In this document: positions 32,222 through 44,935 of the stretch, piece by piece
Layout of the letters: each line of letters opens with the position of its first letter
How positions within the stretch are numbered: the stretch's first letter is position 1
Assembly: GCA_022661535.1 (NCBI GenBank)
Contig: JAKULF010000006.1
Span: 2,103,001-2,167,000, forward strand
Length of the DNA: 64,000 nucleotides
Reading direction: 5' to 3'
Source: Eutypa lata
Taxonomy: Eukaryota; Ascomycota; Sordariomycetes; Xylariales; Diatrypaceae
The notes under the pieces: model-generated
Database searches by the model: none
What the model saw: the letters and a program-made list of their open reading frames with translations, nothing else
What the model was told of the DNA's origin: nothing
Made by a program: the position numbers and the translations under genes

Positions 32222-34289
32222 GGTGACGAAGTATATACCGTAAGAAGCAAGTTGAACTAACTGTGTTCGAATATAATAACAAGAATGGTAGTACGATAAA
32301 AGTTGGGACGTGGATGTTGTATGGACAGGTGTTGGTTTGCAACTCTGTATAATATGTAATGTTGGAAGTGAATGATGGGCTCTTGGCCTTGACTGGGTTT
32401 CAACGAACGAACGAAGGATGCCTGGCAGATCCTTGTCTGTCGTGTACTTAAAGAAGGCTATTTCATGTGGAGTGTAATAAGAGAAAATAAAGCGTTTGTC
32501 CGCCGAGAGGAGAAAAAAAAAAGGGGGGAAGACGACGAAAAGAGGGAAGGTCGTCTGTGCCGCGAGCGTAAGTGACTCGAGTGGTAGAGGCGAAGTCAGG
32601 GGCAACTGGCTTTCTTATAACAAAGAATGGGGATATGGAGGTATGTCTGCAGAAGTACGGGACAGCCCGATGAGCAATGTAACCAACAAATAAAGTTGTC
32701 GGGTCATACCAGCGAGGATCCTTTGCTTGCAGGATGGTATTACCCCAAGGTTCGGTACTTTCTAATGAAGCAATATCCGTGAGTCCTATGTATATGTATG
32801 AAGCAATCTACCCCAACATGATCACGGTTACCATCGTGTATTCATTTATTCTCCAAGAAGGATAGACAGACAGACAGACAGACACATCACCATTTCTTCT
32901 TGGTTTTTTGGATATATAGAGCGGATCATGAAAGTATCTGTATATTAATTTGACGTAAGGAGACAGCGAATCAACCGTCATAGACAGAGAACATCGGATG
33001 AGCTCCCACCCCTGACATAACACGGATTGAAGTATTGTCGGCGAATCAGCAATGATCCTGGCTTGACTGAGCTGCAACTACGTTCACTGATTGGTGTGCC
33101 TGGACTTCCGTGCCCGAGAGTTTGGGTATGACCACTAAGACTATTTACTTATGATGGATAGTTTAGACTGGGCAGAAGAAGAAGAAAAGGCTGAAGGGGG
33201 AGGAGGCGCGTTTCGAAACGTCCCGGACTCTTACATACATACTTACATGCATGCAGGCAGTTGGTTGCTAGGTATACTGGTATATATCCTCTCCATCCTA
33301 GCTCGCTGATCATCAGTGCCCGCTTGTTTGATCTGCATGTAACCTTATTAGCTAATATTTCAGCCGCATTTCTCCTGTTGGAAGCTTTTTTATTGGAACT
33401 CTTTTCCGGGGTCTTTTTGTTTCTAAGCAAGACCATACGGCAGGGGGGAAGGGGAGGGGGGATTAAACGGCGCAACCCCACGTTATTAAACGCCGTGCTG
33501 GGCAAATGTTTCGTTCCAACGAAAGGGCGTTGGACTGATTGGGCGGCCACTGGATATACAGAAAAGAAATCATATGCACCTCCCCGCTGGGCAGCCCCTG
33601 GTGTCTCTCAATAATAGAAGCCGACTGTGTGCATACCTACATATGAAGCAGGAAAAGGGGCTTTTGAACTAGGTAGGTAATTAACTACCCCGCCAGACAT
33701 CGATGCTTTCTTTCTTCTTGTTTTGCGAGTGCTACATACTTAAAGTCTGCAGCTAGAAAACATGCGACGCAAGCCTCATTCTGGATGGATGGATACACGT
33801 GCAAATATGTAGCCAGAAAGAGGGGAAGCCAAGCGTGTAGCAAGCAACATTAGGGCAGCAATACTTGGAGAAGTTTCGACAATACTACCACACTTGCGGC
33901 ATCGTCTAAAGGGATTCATAGCGAGAATAAGACCGAGAGTTAATGCTCCATCCCATGGGATATGTACGTAGCTAAAGTAAAGTTGGCCGTGCTCTCTTTT
34001 TTTTCTTTCTTTTTTCTTTTAGAAGAGAAGAGATTCATTAATCATCACCGTCCGGATCACCGTATATGGACTATTCCTATAGACAAGCCAGAGATGTCTT
34101 CCCCCAACCCCCTTTCCTTCCATCTCCTCTCGTTGTCAACATTACACGCTTATATGCAAAAGGGACCCTTCGGTCCATGCGCTTTTCCGTGCCTCGTAGC
34201 CTTTTCGTTGTTGTTGTCGTAGTTGTAGTTGTTGTACAAGGTATAGTACATATTTGGGGGGGATATCATCGTGAAGAATCGTGGGTATC
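32222..34289. other. Intergenic, promoter of the LPMO gene and unassigned DNA
   Basis: Two kilobases without a supported gene. It contains the GACA repeat at 32864-32884 and several pyrimidine/purine runs. Frames at 32024-32605 and 33149-33614 are open, but are explained by the LPMO leader or by chance. Confidence 0.5.
32864..32884. repeat. (GACA)n microsatellite
   Basis: Five GACA units. Confidence 0.85.
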
Positions 34290-35110
34290 TTATTCGTTGA
34301 TCTTGGCCAAGATTCTAGAGAGAGAGAGAAACGTGTAAGTCTCCTGTTCTTTTCGCAGCCAGCATTTGCCACTTGTGGACATTCCGGCAATAGGAACATA
34401 AGAAAGAAAAAAACTTACTCGCTGTCGCGGAAGAGCTGGTATTCTTCCTCGCCAACCTTTACCGGGGAGCCTCCATACTATAGAAAGCAGATCTGATTAG
34501 CCATGACGCCCCAATGATATATACATAGCTGCTCCCACCACCATCACCACCACCACCAACACCACTCGACGTACCTGGGGGATCAGAACCCGATCGCCGG
34601 CACCGACGCTCATGGGGACGCGCTGGCCCTCCCTGCTGAGGGCGCCGGGGCCGACAGCCAGGACCTTGGCCTCGTTGAGCTCCTTGACGCTCGACTCGGG
34701 CAGGAAGATGCCGGAGGCGGTCTTGGCCTCGGCCTTGACGCGCTGCACGAGCACCCGGTCCAGCAGGGGGACGAGGGCCTTGATCGATCGGAGGGAGGTG
34801 GAGGCCTATTTTTTTTTTTTGGGTGAAATATCTCAAGGTTAGTTTTTGTTTTCTCTTGTTACTAGTAGGTAGGTAGGTAGGTAGGTAGGATTGTATGTCC
34901 TTGGGAAAAGTTATAGGCTGTGTGCTATGTGCGAGGTAGGAGGTGCATGGAGGCATGCATGTTGTAAGCAAGCTGTCGGGGGGTTATAGAGGCAGAGGTA
35001 GGTATAGATCGCTGCGCTCAATGGCAGCAGGCAGAGCCGACGAATGAATGCCATTTAACATGCACACTTAGTAAGACATGATAGAGGGTGCAAAGAGAAT
35101 AACCCACCAT
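34290..35110 (-). CDS. hsp10: Mitochondrial co-chaperonin Hsp10
   Basis: GroES-type lid of the Hsp60 chaperonin in the mitochondrial matrix, 105 residues, the usual length. Exons on minus: 35110-35108 (the ATG alone), 34805-34575, 34477-34419 and 34314-34290. The core carries LVPLLDRVLVQRVKAEAKT, the mobile-loop region TASGIFLPESS and GDRVLIPQ. Exon 3 supplies YGGSPVKVGEEEYQLFRDS, and the last 25-base exon ends in ILAKINE, the characteristic C-terminus. All joins are in phase. The first intron (34806-35107, 302 bases) separates the start codon from the rest, has a GTGGGT donor directly after ATG and carries a GTAG array. Family members have a cleavage-free, basic N-terminal targeting segment, here STSLRSIKALVP. 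A heat-shock-element-like site lies about 200 bases upstream. Confidence 0.92.
34865..34889. repeat. (GTAG)6 array in intron 1 of hsp10
   Basis: Six GTAG units inside the first intron, the same tetranucleotide that recurs in intergenic DNA elsewhere in the window. Confidence 0.85.
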
Positions 35111-36099
35111 TGTGAATGTATTTATTTTGTATATAGGCGGCGAGAGTGTAGTGTTGCGAAAGAGGAGTAGTAGACAATGTCTGTCTGTTGTTGCAGGAAG
35201 TTGTAGGTCGGTTCGGTTAGGTTTAAGTGGTGTGGTTGGAAAAATTGAAGCTATCGCCGAATTATAACAAATTATTAATGTAACTAGCAGCAGCAGCAGC
35301 CAGAGCACTAGAAAGCTCTGGAAAGCAGATCGACCCCGAAGAGCGGGACCTCACCCTAGTAGAAAGAAGAAAAAAAAAGCTTTGGAGGGGTTTTTCCGTT
35401 GCCGCCCACGGATCTAGCGGAGAGCCGATTGGCCCGGCCCCAAGAACGGGGGAACCTGAGCTTTCGCCTCATTCCCGAGGCCTCGTCTGGACCATCAATT
35501 GAGCAATTGAGGCAATATATTTGATTTACTTTACCTTGGTAACTGAATATGTACGCAGCAGGTACCTGCATGTGTTATGTTTATATTGGGACTGTAGTAG
35601 TTTTTCATCATGCGGTGTTTAGTTACTCTCTCTAGCTCTCAGTATTCAGTAGCATCACCTGTACAGACGTTTGTTTATAAGCAGTAGTTAACTACAGTCA
35701 AGTCAACTGTGTTGTTAGGTGTTATGAGTTTTGCTTAGAATAAACAATAAACTACCTTAATCTGATGCTCCCCCCTTCTTCATTATAAAAATCTATCCGA
35801 TTAACTCTACTATGCACAATGGTACCTAATATTAACATACACCCCAAATCTATGTAAAGCCGCTGATACCTCTAATGTGTATGTATGTCAAAGTCCCTGT
35901 AATACCCGCTTTATACCCCCAATGTCCAACCAAACATGCTCCCCAAGCATACACAACATGAAAGAAGGACCTTAATACAACCCGGAGAAGAAAGGCCAGT
36001 TCTTCCACCCAAAAATATCCAGTCGCAGACTAGAGACCGCTGTAGGGGAGGAGCACTCGCTAGGTATTGAACTCTTGTTTAGATTTAGATAGATCCTCC
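35111..36099. other. hsp10 promoter and 3' flank of the kinase
   Basis: No gene is seen. It includes a CAG run near 35288-35300, an inverted repeat CCAGAGC/GCTCTGG (35300-35306 and 35315-35321) and the HSE-like motif. Confidence 0.55.
35311..35323. promoter_or_regulatory. Heat-shock-element-like motif upstream of hsp10
   Basis: GAAAGCTCTGGAA matches GAAnnTTCnnGAA except that the middle unit is CTC. It lies about 200 bases upstream of the hsp10 ATG. Hsp10 genes are heat-shock-factor targets in other fungi. Function at this site is inferred. Confidence 0.35.
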
Positions 36100-38795
36100 T
36101 TATTGTTTCGCAGGAGCTGCGGGCGGCTCAAGAATGTGCGTGTGATCATCTGCTTTGACGACTTCACCCGGGCCAACTTGTCTACAGATCACCGTATCTG
36201 AAACCCAGGGATCCTCGAGAATCTCCGCCATCTTGGCCCGCTTTTTGGGGTCAATTGTTAACATCCTCCCGATGATATGTCTACTTTCTCTCGGAAGAAG
36301 CCTCAATAAACGCCATGGTCCTCTGATGACCTCCTTTCGTTGCTCCCCGTTGGGACCATCAGCATTCCCCGCATTTTCATGTCCCACGGACACCCTCTGA
36401 GAAGAGTGGGATGGTCTGCTCTCGTCCTCCTGAAATATGTCCCGCTGAGGGAGATTGGAGAGGTCATTCGTGGATCGAGACGGGAGAATCAACTTCTTGG
36501 GATCATGTCCAGGGGTCGGATCAGATGCAAATAACTTGAACGAGTTATCTGTCATGCGGGGTACTTTCCAAGGAAACCTGCGGAGAGCCATGCAGCAAAA
36601 TATTATAGCGAGTGACCATATATCGACTGCTTGAGGATCATATTTACGCTCGTCGTATACCTCTGGGGCGAGGTATGGATCAGAGCCCACAACACCTATT
36701 TGCTATTAGATTTTCCATTCTTTGATTGATATACTTGGGCGTGCTTGCTTACCACTGGCGAGTACTATCTCGGACTCGAATGGGTATTTGAAAACATGGG
36801 CGCTACCAAAGTCAATGATTTTCATAATTCCATGCTCACTGACGACCACGTTGTCCAATTTTAAATCACGATGAGCCAATCCCGAACTGTGGAGATACGT
36901 CACGCCGCTCAGGATCTGGAGGAAACAGCATGTAACCTCGGGTTTCGACATCTTTCCAGTCATGACAATGGCAAAGAGGTCGAATGGGGCATATTCCATC
37001 ACCTCGTACCACTTACCCTTCTCCTGCACAATATCCAAGGTTTCAATAATATTGCCGTGGTGGAGAGCAGAACCAATACAGAACTCAGCCGTCAACTTTT
37101 TGACATATTCTTTTTCGGTTTCATATGAATGGCGGGGCCGGAATTCCTTGACGGCAAAAACGGTATTGTCCTCGGTTCTTCTCATCAGCTTCACCGAGCC
37201 TCCAGCACCAGATCCGAGGACGCGACCGAGCTTGCCATATTTGGAGGTAAGTCCATGATCATCAGCAAAGGGGACCTGATATGCAGGTTTCAGTTTTGAG
37301 GACGCAAGCGGCCCTGACTTGCTAGATGATCCTTTACTACCACCGACTTTGAAAAATCTCTTCAGATCTGACATAGACCCCTGGTGACTACTCTGTATGG
37401 TAGACTGAGATCCAGTTTGACAAAGGTCTCCAGACTTGTTACGGTTGCCCAAGAGCCCGGAGAGTCTCTTGTCTTGCCTTTCAGGTTTTGCCAAACTGAT
37501 AGAAGAGCTGGATGGCGATGCATGCCTCTTTTTCCTCGAGAAAACAAATCTGGAGTCAATATTGTTGGCGTTCTTGCTCTGCGCCGGTCGCTTATGGGCG
37601 GCATACGGATCATTGATGTCTCCCTCGGGGGTGAATGGTCGCGAATAATACTGTGACGCGGCGTTTCTCGAAGGACTCGATTCCCGGGAGGCCGGAAGAG
37701 ATTGGCCCCCAGGACCGATAGTGAACATCCCCTTGCGGTGCGAACGAGCTCCATCTCGGTCGTCGACAGCAGTGGTCCGCTGCGATATGTTGTCACTGGA
37801 AACAGGTCGATGCGGTAAGCCAATCCGAGAGTCCGGTCTCGACTCTTGACCTGAGGCTTGCGGGGTTATGGCTTGCGAATCAAATCCCCCATCGGATCCA
37901 GAGGCAGTTCCTGATTTCGAAGCTTTGAGGTACTCGGTTGCGGAAGTCCCGGCAGGTGTTAACGGGGGTGATGCTAATTCCGGTCTGGGACTCAACCGTG
38001 GCGATTGGTGATTCATCGGATTTTGGGTGATTTGCGGAGTGGCAGCAGGAGAGGTCTCATTGGAAGGGATCTAGGTTGATGTCATTAGCCTCGATCAATA
38101 ACGCTTATTAGGTCGGCAGGGTGCCGAGCTTATGTGAGAATGAGAAGAACCCCCCCGTTGTTAGGGTGACCTAACATTAGGTACGATAGGGAAATAAATG
38201 ACGATCGCCAGATAATCGAGGGGCATGGCGGTGGGCCTTTCGAAGTTGGCTGTTGCGCACATAGTTATACGAGATTAAAGAACAATGGACAAACAAAACA
38301 ACCAACAATCTAGAAACTCACCCTAGAAGCTGGAAGCGAGACGGGATGAAAGGAAAAGCTCTTCAAGCGCTGCTCCTGTAGGTTTGCCCCTCTGAGCGAG
38401 TTTGCTAAAGCCTGGATTTGCTCCGGTGTGACATCCGAAGCTTCCATGGTGGAATCTCGTCTCATATTTCCGATGGCAGTTTGTTGCGGCGACGCTGCCG
38501 AGACGCCGATCTCCTCGACATTAGGAGCAAAGCGCACAGCTTGTGCGCGGTCGGAATGTTTGTGATGTGCGGAGGACGGAGCATCGGGATGTTCAGGGGT
38601 TTGGCCGCCTAACATAGTTGGAATTAGATGTGGTTAGCGATCATTTCTTTGGAATGTTGGAGACAAAAAAAGGGAGAGTGATAGATCTATGTTCGGATAT
38701 AATGGATGTCGGCTATGAGGAGTAATGGTGGGGTTATCCAACAGGAGAGAATCAATTATACCTTGTTGGTGGCGGGGAGCTTCTGAAGTTGGCAT
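36100..38795 (-). CDS. NPR/HAL5-type serine/threonine protein kinase (Sat4/Hal4-like)
   Basis: Protein of 744 residues in four exons on minus: 38795-38762, 38608-38322, 38070-36753 and 36695-36100, all in phase. The first 370 or so residues are disordered and Ser/Pro-rich. The kinase domain begins near [16 protein letters not shown]. It has the ATP-binding Lys in FAVKEF, the catalytic loop [19 protein letters not shown] and, after the last intron, [20 protein letters not shown], where the substitution of the usual activation segment by SDPYLAPE is typical of the fungus-specific NPR/HAL group. The C-lobe contains [20 protein letters not shown] and [19 protein letters not shown]. Yeast Hal4 (Sat4) and Hal5 stabilise plasma-membrane nutrient and potassium transporters, so a role in ion homeostasis is likely. 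Exon 1 is 34 bases. Confidence 0.9.
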
Positions 38796-41357
38796 CGTCG
38801 GGGTTTTTTTAAAGTGATGTAGTCATCTATGGATGTAGGTTACTATGATTGAGCGAGTGAATTTGGGATCAAAATATAAAATGCGATGGGATCATTGAGA
38901 GCCAAGCGGCGCTCCGATGGGAACAAGATTTGGGAAAGAAGGAAAAAAATGAATTCAATGATGATGGCAATGCGCCAGACGTTCAAGACTGGACTGCTTA
39001 AGTTAAACCAACGCCCTAAGCTATTTTTCACTCCCGGTTAGCTAACTGCTCTTGTATTGTACCTCTATAGTTTCTTTATCATGTTCAACGTAGTGCATTG
39101 TACATATCCCATACTCAATGTTCTATAAATCCACTCATTAACGGTGGGGCAGTTTAGCCTACCCAGAGCCTGCAGTAACAGTTTCGAGCAGTAAAGGGCC
39201 GAGAAGACTTAGGTAAACTTTGGGCATGTGTCAAGAGTCAGAGAGCAGCTTCCAATTGGTTGTGACTACCGTGATTATTACTAAGTAAAATGATATGTCT
39301 CCTGTCTTCGGTTGCTTCGGTTCTCCTCAGGCTGATTGAGAGAGAGGTTCTCCGTCTATGTATTAACAATAGGTAGAACAAACCCTTCACGGATTTCTCT
39401 TAATGAATGATCAGTCTTCGGTCTTCTAGCAAAATCCGCGATCCCTGCTGGTCGTGATTTGCTTTCGATATATTAACAATATTGGTTAGGTCCCTTCTTT
39501 TAATGCAGGGATATAATAATTGATGGACGGCGCCAATCTTCTGTTTGCCGGGGACATTCATCGGTTGTCTCTGCCGGTCAGACTTAACGGAAACCAAGGA
39601 CTTGGCTAATAAGAAAAAAGGACACCCGGTTCCAAGGGCGCCCAACTTACAACATATTCAACCCGCTCTGAGAAAGTCCACATGCATCGATGCTCGCCTC
39701 CTACTTCGTTCCAGCTCAGAGGAGACCCCGGTCAGTTTTGTAGGCATACAGTCCCGGTTTGCATAAGGTGGGGTTCATCTTGGCAGCAGCAAGATTCCCG
39801 CATCCGGTGTCGATGTACTATAACAACGGACCGGAGCACCTTGTGTTAGTTGAGTGGATGGAAGCTGGCTGGCTGGGTGGGACAGAGAAAAAAGCTTAAA
39901 ACAAGGGATACACACATGCGTAGGTCTACATACTAGTACTGCATGTGTAAGTGAACGCATGTGGTTGGTCACATTATACAAAGTATGAAAAGTGTGACAT
40001 CTACCTCCAGTGGCCAATTGCGACCGAAAGCATGCGCCCTCGGTATTGGTGGCGGGTAGTACGACCCGAAATCGCATTGATATCAAGCAGTCCAGAGAGT
40101 GCGGTGGATCATACGCGTAGAATGTGTATGGGGGATGCTTATCTGCACACAAAATTTCATTCAGAGCCACCCATCCATACTTTATCAACTCCATGTTTCA
40201 AGCACAAAATCAAGAAGAGGGTTGATAAGCCATGAGGCAACCAAACTACATATATACTTACCTAGGCCGGTAACTATCACCTAGAGTCTTTACAATGTAA
40301 AGGCAAAATAGATATGTATAGAGTGTTGCCATTATGTTAGTGGTATCCGACGGAATAGAGCCCAACTAACTCCACGTCATGGCAATGAGACTCGGAGTTT
40401 ATCATATTCCCTACATACCAACATAACCAATGAACACTCGGAGATTTTTGATGTTGGTGAGAGTCAAGTGCTCAGAACCAACGAGTCATTATCACACCGC
40501 TCGGTTGCATTCCTAATCTACTGGTGGGTTTAGGGATCGAGAAAAACAGAGTATTTTGGTGTCTACATACTATAAAAATGTCCCAGTCTTATGGATGGTG
40601 GTGGCTGTGGCTCATATCACAGGGCGTCTTGAAGATGGCCACTACCATTGACATCTCATATCTACGCACTCAGTCCCAACGATCTTGGCAAATGCAATGT
40701 GACCTATACATAGCTCATCATTGGGGGGTTCCATTCATAGCTAGAATTGTCTGCAAAGGGAGGTCGGTAAATTAGGTATGTTGTGACAAGTCGAATGCCA
40801 TGTCAATATGAAGGGGCAATACGACTAACGTTTCTAGAATTCATAGCAGTTGTCATTCTCATGACTCCCCTTTAAAGGTAGAAAATAATTCGGAGTAGAA
40901 TTATCTAATATATATTTTACTTTTTTAACTTTGGGATCTTGTCCGATACAATATAATCACCTGCATATGCAAGGTACGCAAAACTATATGCTACCTATAT
41001 TGCCGGTTCGGAAATGAAGAGTCTTTGCGCTCGTCTCAGGGGTTTAGGTAGCGAAGTATGCAAATTTGCCGAGACCGATACCACTTCGTACGGGCTCGTG
41101 TGGGCATAACCAACGGAAAGCCCTGCGAGCAGCCTGTCTTATTTCATCAAGTATCACATGTTTCGATGCGATACATGTGTCTCAGCTTTTTTTTTTCTTT
41201 CTTTCTTTCTTTCTTTCTAGCCGCTTGTTCGTTCCCCTCCCTTTATACAGGATATCATAATACATAGCATATACAATGTCGAAGTTTGATAGCCCATAGC
41301 CCGCACTAGTTGATCGTGAGGTCCAGGGTCATTTTCCTAGGCCGCCCTTTTGTAATA
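38796..41357. other. Long AT-rich intergenic region
   Basis: About 2.6 kb with no supported gene. A single arm of the palindrome found in the SDR/regulator locus (TTCACGGATTTC) occurs at 39386-39397 without its second arm. A TTTC tract lies at 41187-41218. Confidence 0.5.
41187..41218. repeat. Poly-T and (CTTT)n tract
   Basis: T-run followed by five CTTT units in the 3' flank of the ribosomal protein gene. Confidence 0.85.
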
Positions 41358-41910
41358 TCATGCGACCACCGCGATACCCATAGATTTACATTGGTAGATG
41401 ATAGCCCTGCAGAGTCCTTCCAGAGGGAGACCGGATAGGCGCAGCTCGGACTGTTTGATCTTGGCGATTTCGTAGACATGTTTTAAGCTGATGGTGCCAG
41501 CTACCTCATGGCCGGGTTGGGAGGCGGCTTTCTTCTTTCCCTTCTTGCCAACTGGTAGCTCCGCTGCGTTCCGTAGAAGCCACGAGGTCTGGGGCGTGCG
41601 GATGTCGAAGTGGAATGACCGATCTGCTCGTACCGTAACTCGCACAGGCATTGGCGTCCCCGGGTTGATGTGTGCTGTTCGCGCATTGAACTCCTACAAC
41701 CACAAAAACACATTGTCAGTAATCCCGTGCGATCAGTGCTATACCGGGGTCCGGTAAGGATAGTTGGTTTACCTTGCAAAAGTCCATAGACTTCACACCT
41801 TTACTTCCAAGAGCAGGGCCTACGGGCGGACTAGGACTGGCCTGTCCAGCTCCCACGATGAGCTTGACAATTTGGTCTCTAGCTGCTGCTGCCCCACGCG
41901 CTTTCGACAT
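41358..41910 (-). CDS. mrpl19: Mitochondrial large-subunit ribosomal protein uL11m
   Basis: Structural protein of the mitochondrial 54S subunit stalk base, 157 residues, two exons on minus (41910-41773 and 41693-41358). The L11 signature is clear: [20 protein letters not shown] and [12 protein letters not shown], then after the intron [27 protein letters not shown], and the C-terminal RNA-binding domain ending in [16 protein letters not shown] basic insertion, [10 protein letters not shown], lies between the domains. The N-terminus has little classical presequence. The gene is divergent from svf1, with a 560-base shared upstream region. Confidence 0.93.
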
Positions 41911-42470
41911 CTTGTCCCGGCTCAAGTCGAAACACACGTACGGAGGTTGGGGGGGAGGGAGTTGGCGAATTTAAAGGTCGTAGATAGCTGTCATTTACTC
42001 TCTCTAAATTGTTCTATCAAAATTCTGAGGGAGCGCCGATAATATTTGGTTATCAGCCACACTTTTAAGTACAAATGTGCCACACTTTCATACATCAATA
42101 CATACATACATGTATCCACAACTGCCAGACTGCCACTAGTCCCATGATAGCCCCACCTGTGACAAAAACCGCCCAAATCAAACCGACTAGACGCTTATCG
42201 ATAGGCAGATAAACCTCAAACCCCCACCAACTAAGTTTAGTCTACCTGATGCAGAGGTCACTAGCAACAACTTACGACCTAATTAGAAGAGGTTGTAGCA
42301 ATAAACAGACCAATATAACCACGAGCTCCCTCCCTTTTCTCTCTCTCTCTCAAGCTTCTTAGGCTTTATTTTATATTTTATAAGTTCTCTGTCTTCTAAC
42401 CTCCCTTGCTTGCTATACTAGACTTATCATTCCCAAGAACTATAGATTGAGTGCCTATCCTAGTCCAACC
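41911..42470. other. Divergent promoter between uL11m and svf1
   Basis: AT- and CT-rich, with a short CT repeat at about 42336-42352. No gene. It serves both flanking genes. Confidence 0.6.
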
Positions 42471-43897
42471 ATGTTTAACTGGGCAAAGCAGACGTAAGAG
42501 AACTATTACATCATACCTACTTTCTTCCAAAATTTCCCTATTGCACATGTACACTCACTCCCCTTCAACCCCTTAGAATATATGTGTGCACGTATCTACG
42601 CGACTAACAGCTGACATTCGCGTTATTCTAGTCTAGCCAATGTGGTTGGCACGGAGGAGCCCATCTATGGCCCCTCGGCCATAAAATCCATCGCCGAGGA
42701 TGCCAAACAGACTCCCTACACAGAGCTGACCCGAGATGACATGAAGTGGATCACGGTAGACGGGACCTCGGTCGAGACCCAGACGTTCTACCTGATGGCC
42801 GAGAGTGGTCATATTGCCTTTGTCCAGGTCATCTATAGTAACGTTGTGTGAGGAATTTACGTTTTCAACCCGCCCTTAGTTGCGTGTCTTTCGTACCTCC
42901 TTCCATCTTAGCTGACAGTCCCTGTGAAGCGGCATCAGGACTACCTGCCAGTTCAACACCAAGATCTTCTACCCCGACCGCTCCAAGCCCATCCTCTGGA
43001 GTTCGACACCCCTCCACGACGTCGACTTCAGCGACGATAAAACTAGCTTCTACGCCCAGGACTGTGCGATGGAGCTCTCGGAAGACGGCAAGAGCTATAC
43101 TATCAAGTCGATGAACGATCAGAAGTGCATCGTGAACGTGAAGGTAGCACAGGCAGCCCCTGGCTTTGTTGCAGGCAAGAATGGTACGACACTATACGGT
43201 ACGGATCTGTCGAACCCCTGGGGTACGATGCGACACGCGTTCTGGCCGCGATGCGTGGGCGAGGGGCAAATTGTGACCGAAGAGGGCCCTATCGACTTCA
43301 AGGGTCCGGCCTTCTTCAGCCACGCTCTGCAGGGCATGAAGCCGCACCACGCGGCCGCCCGGTGGAACTTCGCCAATTTCCAGAGCCCGAACTACTCCGC
43401 GATCCTCATGGAGTTCACCACGCCGCCGTCGTACGGCTCGACCGTAGTTGGCGTCGGCGGTATCGCCAAGGACGGCGAGATCATCGCCGCTGGCAGCATA
43501 ACCTCCGTCGAGCACAAGAAGACGAAGCAGGACTCGACCAACGACTGGCCGGAGCCGACCGAGATCAAGTTCACCTGGACCGGCACCACGAAAGATGGCA
43601 AGCCCGTCGAAGCAGTCATCGAAGGCGCCTTGGAGGACAAGCTGGACCGCATCGATGTGATGGCGGAGGTTCCCGGGTTCGTGAAGACGATCGTCGCAAC
43701 GGCGGTGGGGACCAAGCCATATATATACCAAGTAAGCTTCGAATGCAGAAATATACTGCTTAAATGTGGTCTAACAACATGGATAGTTTTCTCCTAAAGC
43801 CCCTACCACCCTCAAGCTGAAGATCGGCGAGCAGGAGGTCTCGGAAGAAGGTCGCCTGTTCAGCGAGGCTACCTTCATATCAGAGATCGGCGAATAG
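42471..43897 (+). CDS. svf1: Survival factor Svf1
   Basis: Svf1/YDR222W-family protein of 383 residues in four exons: 42471-42493, 42632-42847, 42930-43731 and 43787-43897. The short first exon encodes the amphipathic N-terminus MFNWAKQT. The joins give [17 protein letters not shown] and [15 protein letters not shown], both fitting the family. The body contains the lipocalin-like segments ([38 protein letters not shown]). In yeast, Svf1 protects against oxidative and diauxic stress and has been described as carrying ceramide between ER and Golgi, with the N-terminal helix as membrane anchor. The N-terminal exon here preserves that helix. Length is usual for filamentous fungi. Confidence 0.93.
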
Positions 43898-44935
43898 TGC
43901 CCGCGGGAGTCAGGGAGGCGCGGAAAGCAGAAGAGAAAGCCAGCCAAGTCCAGACAACGGCACGGCCGTTTTCAGTAAGGGAGTAGTCACCATCGAAGAA
44001 CCGATTTGCACTAATTAATATATGTCTGGATACGCATTTTGGCGTATACGGAAGTGGCGTTGAGAGGTCATTGAAAGAACTTGGTCATTCGTTAATAAAG
44101 GTCAAAACCGTGATCTAGTAGAAGAGGGGAAACCAGTGTACCTTTCCATTATCAGAAGCCCCAGCACCCCCATAAACATTAATATAAGAGAGAATCAACA
44201 ACCAGTAACCACAAGCATTGCAAACATTCGGGTGATATAATATGTATGTTATCTAGCTGACGCATAAGCCGTCGACCAGTGCTCTTTGAATGGCAAGCTA
44301 CGTCTGTTTGTCTGTCTTCGGTAGGATGTATAGTGATTGTCAGGGATCTTCTATTCAGCTGATAATTACATTTCTGGACTATGCAAACGGATCAGCGACC
44401 ATCAAGCCAGGTGAAAAAGGTTGGGAAAGTCGAGGGAGGCAGGAGGGGCTTCCATATTGTAACAAATAAAGGACCATATAGTAAAAGGGGTTTTTTTGGG
44501 GGGGGGGGGCGTTGAGGGAAGTAGTTGTCTTGTCTGTTCTTTTTTTCTTTCTTTTCTTTCTTTCTTTCTTTCGGTGTGCTTGAATCGTTGACTCCCAAAA
44601 AGTTAACATGGTAACGAGTAAGCTATAGTCCAAGTTGGCCTATAGTTCTTACTGCATGGGCTTAGGCTTGTTGTCGTTACCACTCCACCAGGGAGTCCCA
44701 AGATTGTTAGGATGTACAACTTTTTTCTTGGTGAAAAAGTAATGTACTATTATTACTTAAATACCCAAAACCCAAGCATATAAGTACATACCAGCTATAT
44801 GTATATGATACTTTTGAAGTCAACGCTATGCCACGCCCATGCGTGAAATGTCCGCGGCCTTAAAGCAAACCAACCGCCTGCACAAATTCGGTTGCCTCGT
44901 CGCTTTGTCATATCATCTATCAATTTTGAAAAGCC
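43898..44935. other. Intergenic with CTTT tract
   Basis: AT-rich, no gene. It has a poly-G run near 44498-44509 and a T/CTTT tract at 44541-44572. Confidence 0.55.

Noticed and set aside
39386..39397. Fourth copy of the SDR/regulator palindrome
   Set aside because: Only one arm is present (TTCACGGATTTC); the second arm is lost, so it is probably chance or a decayed site.
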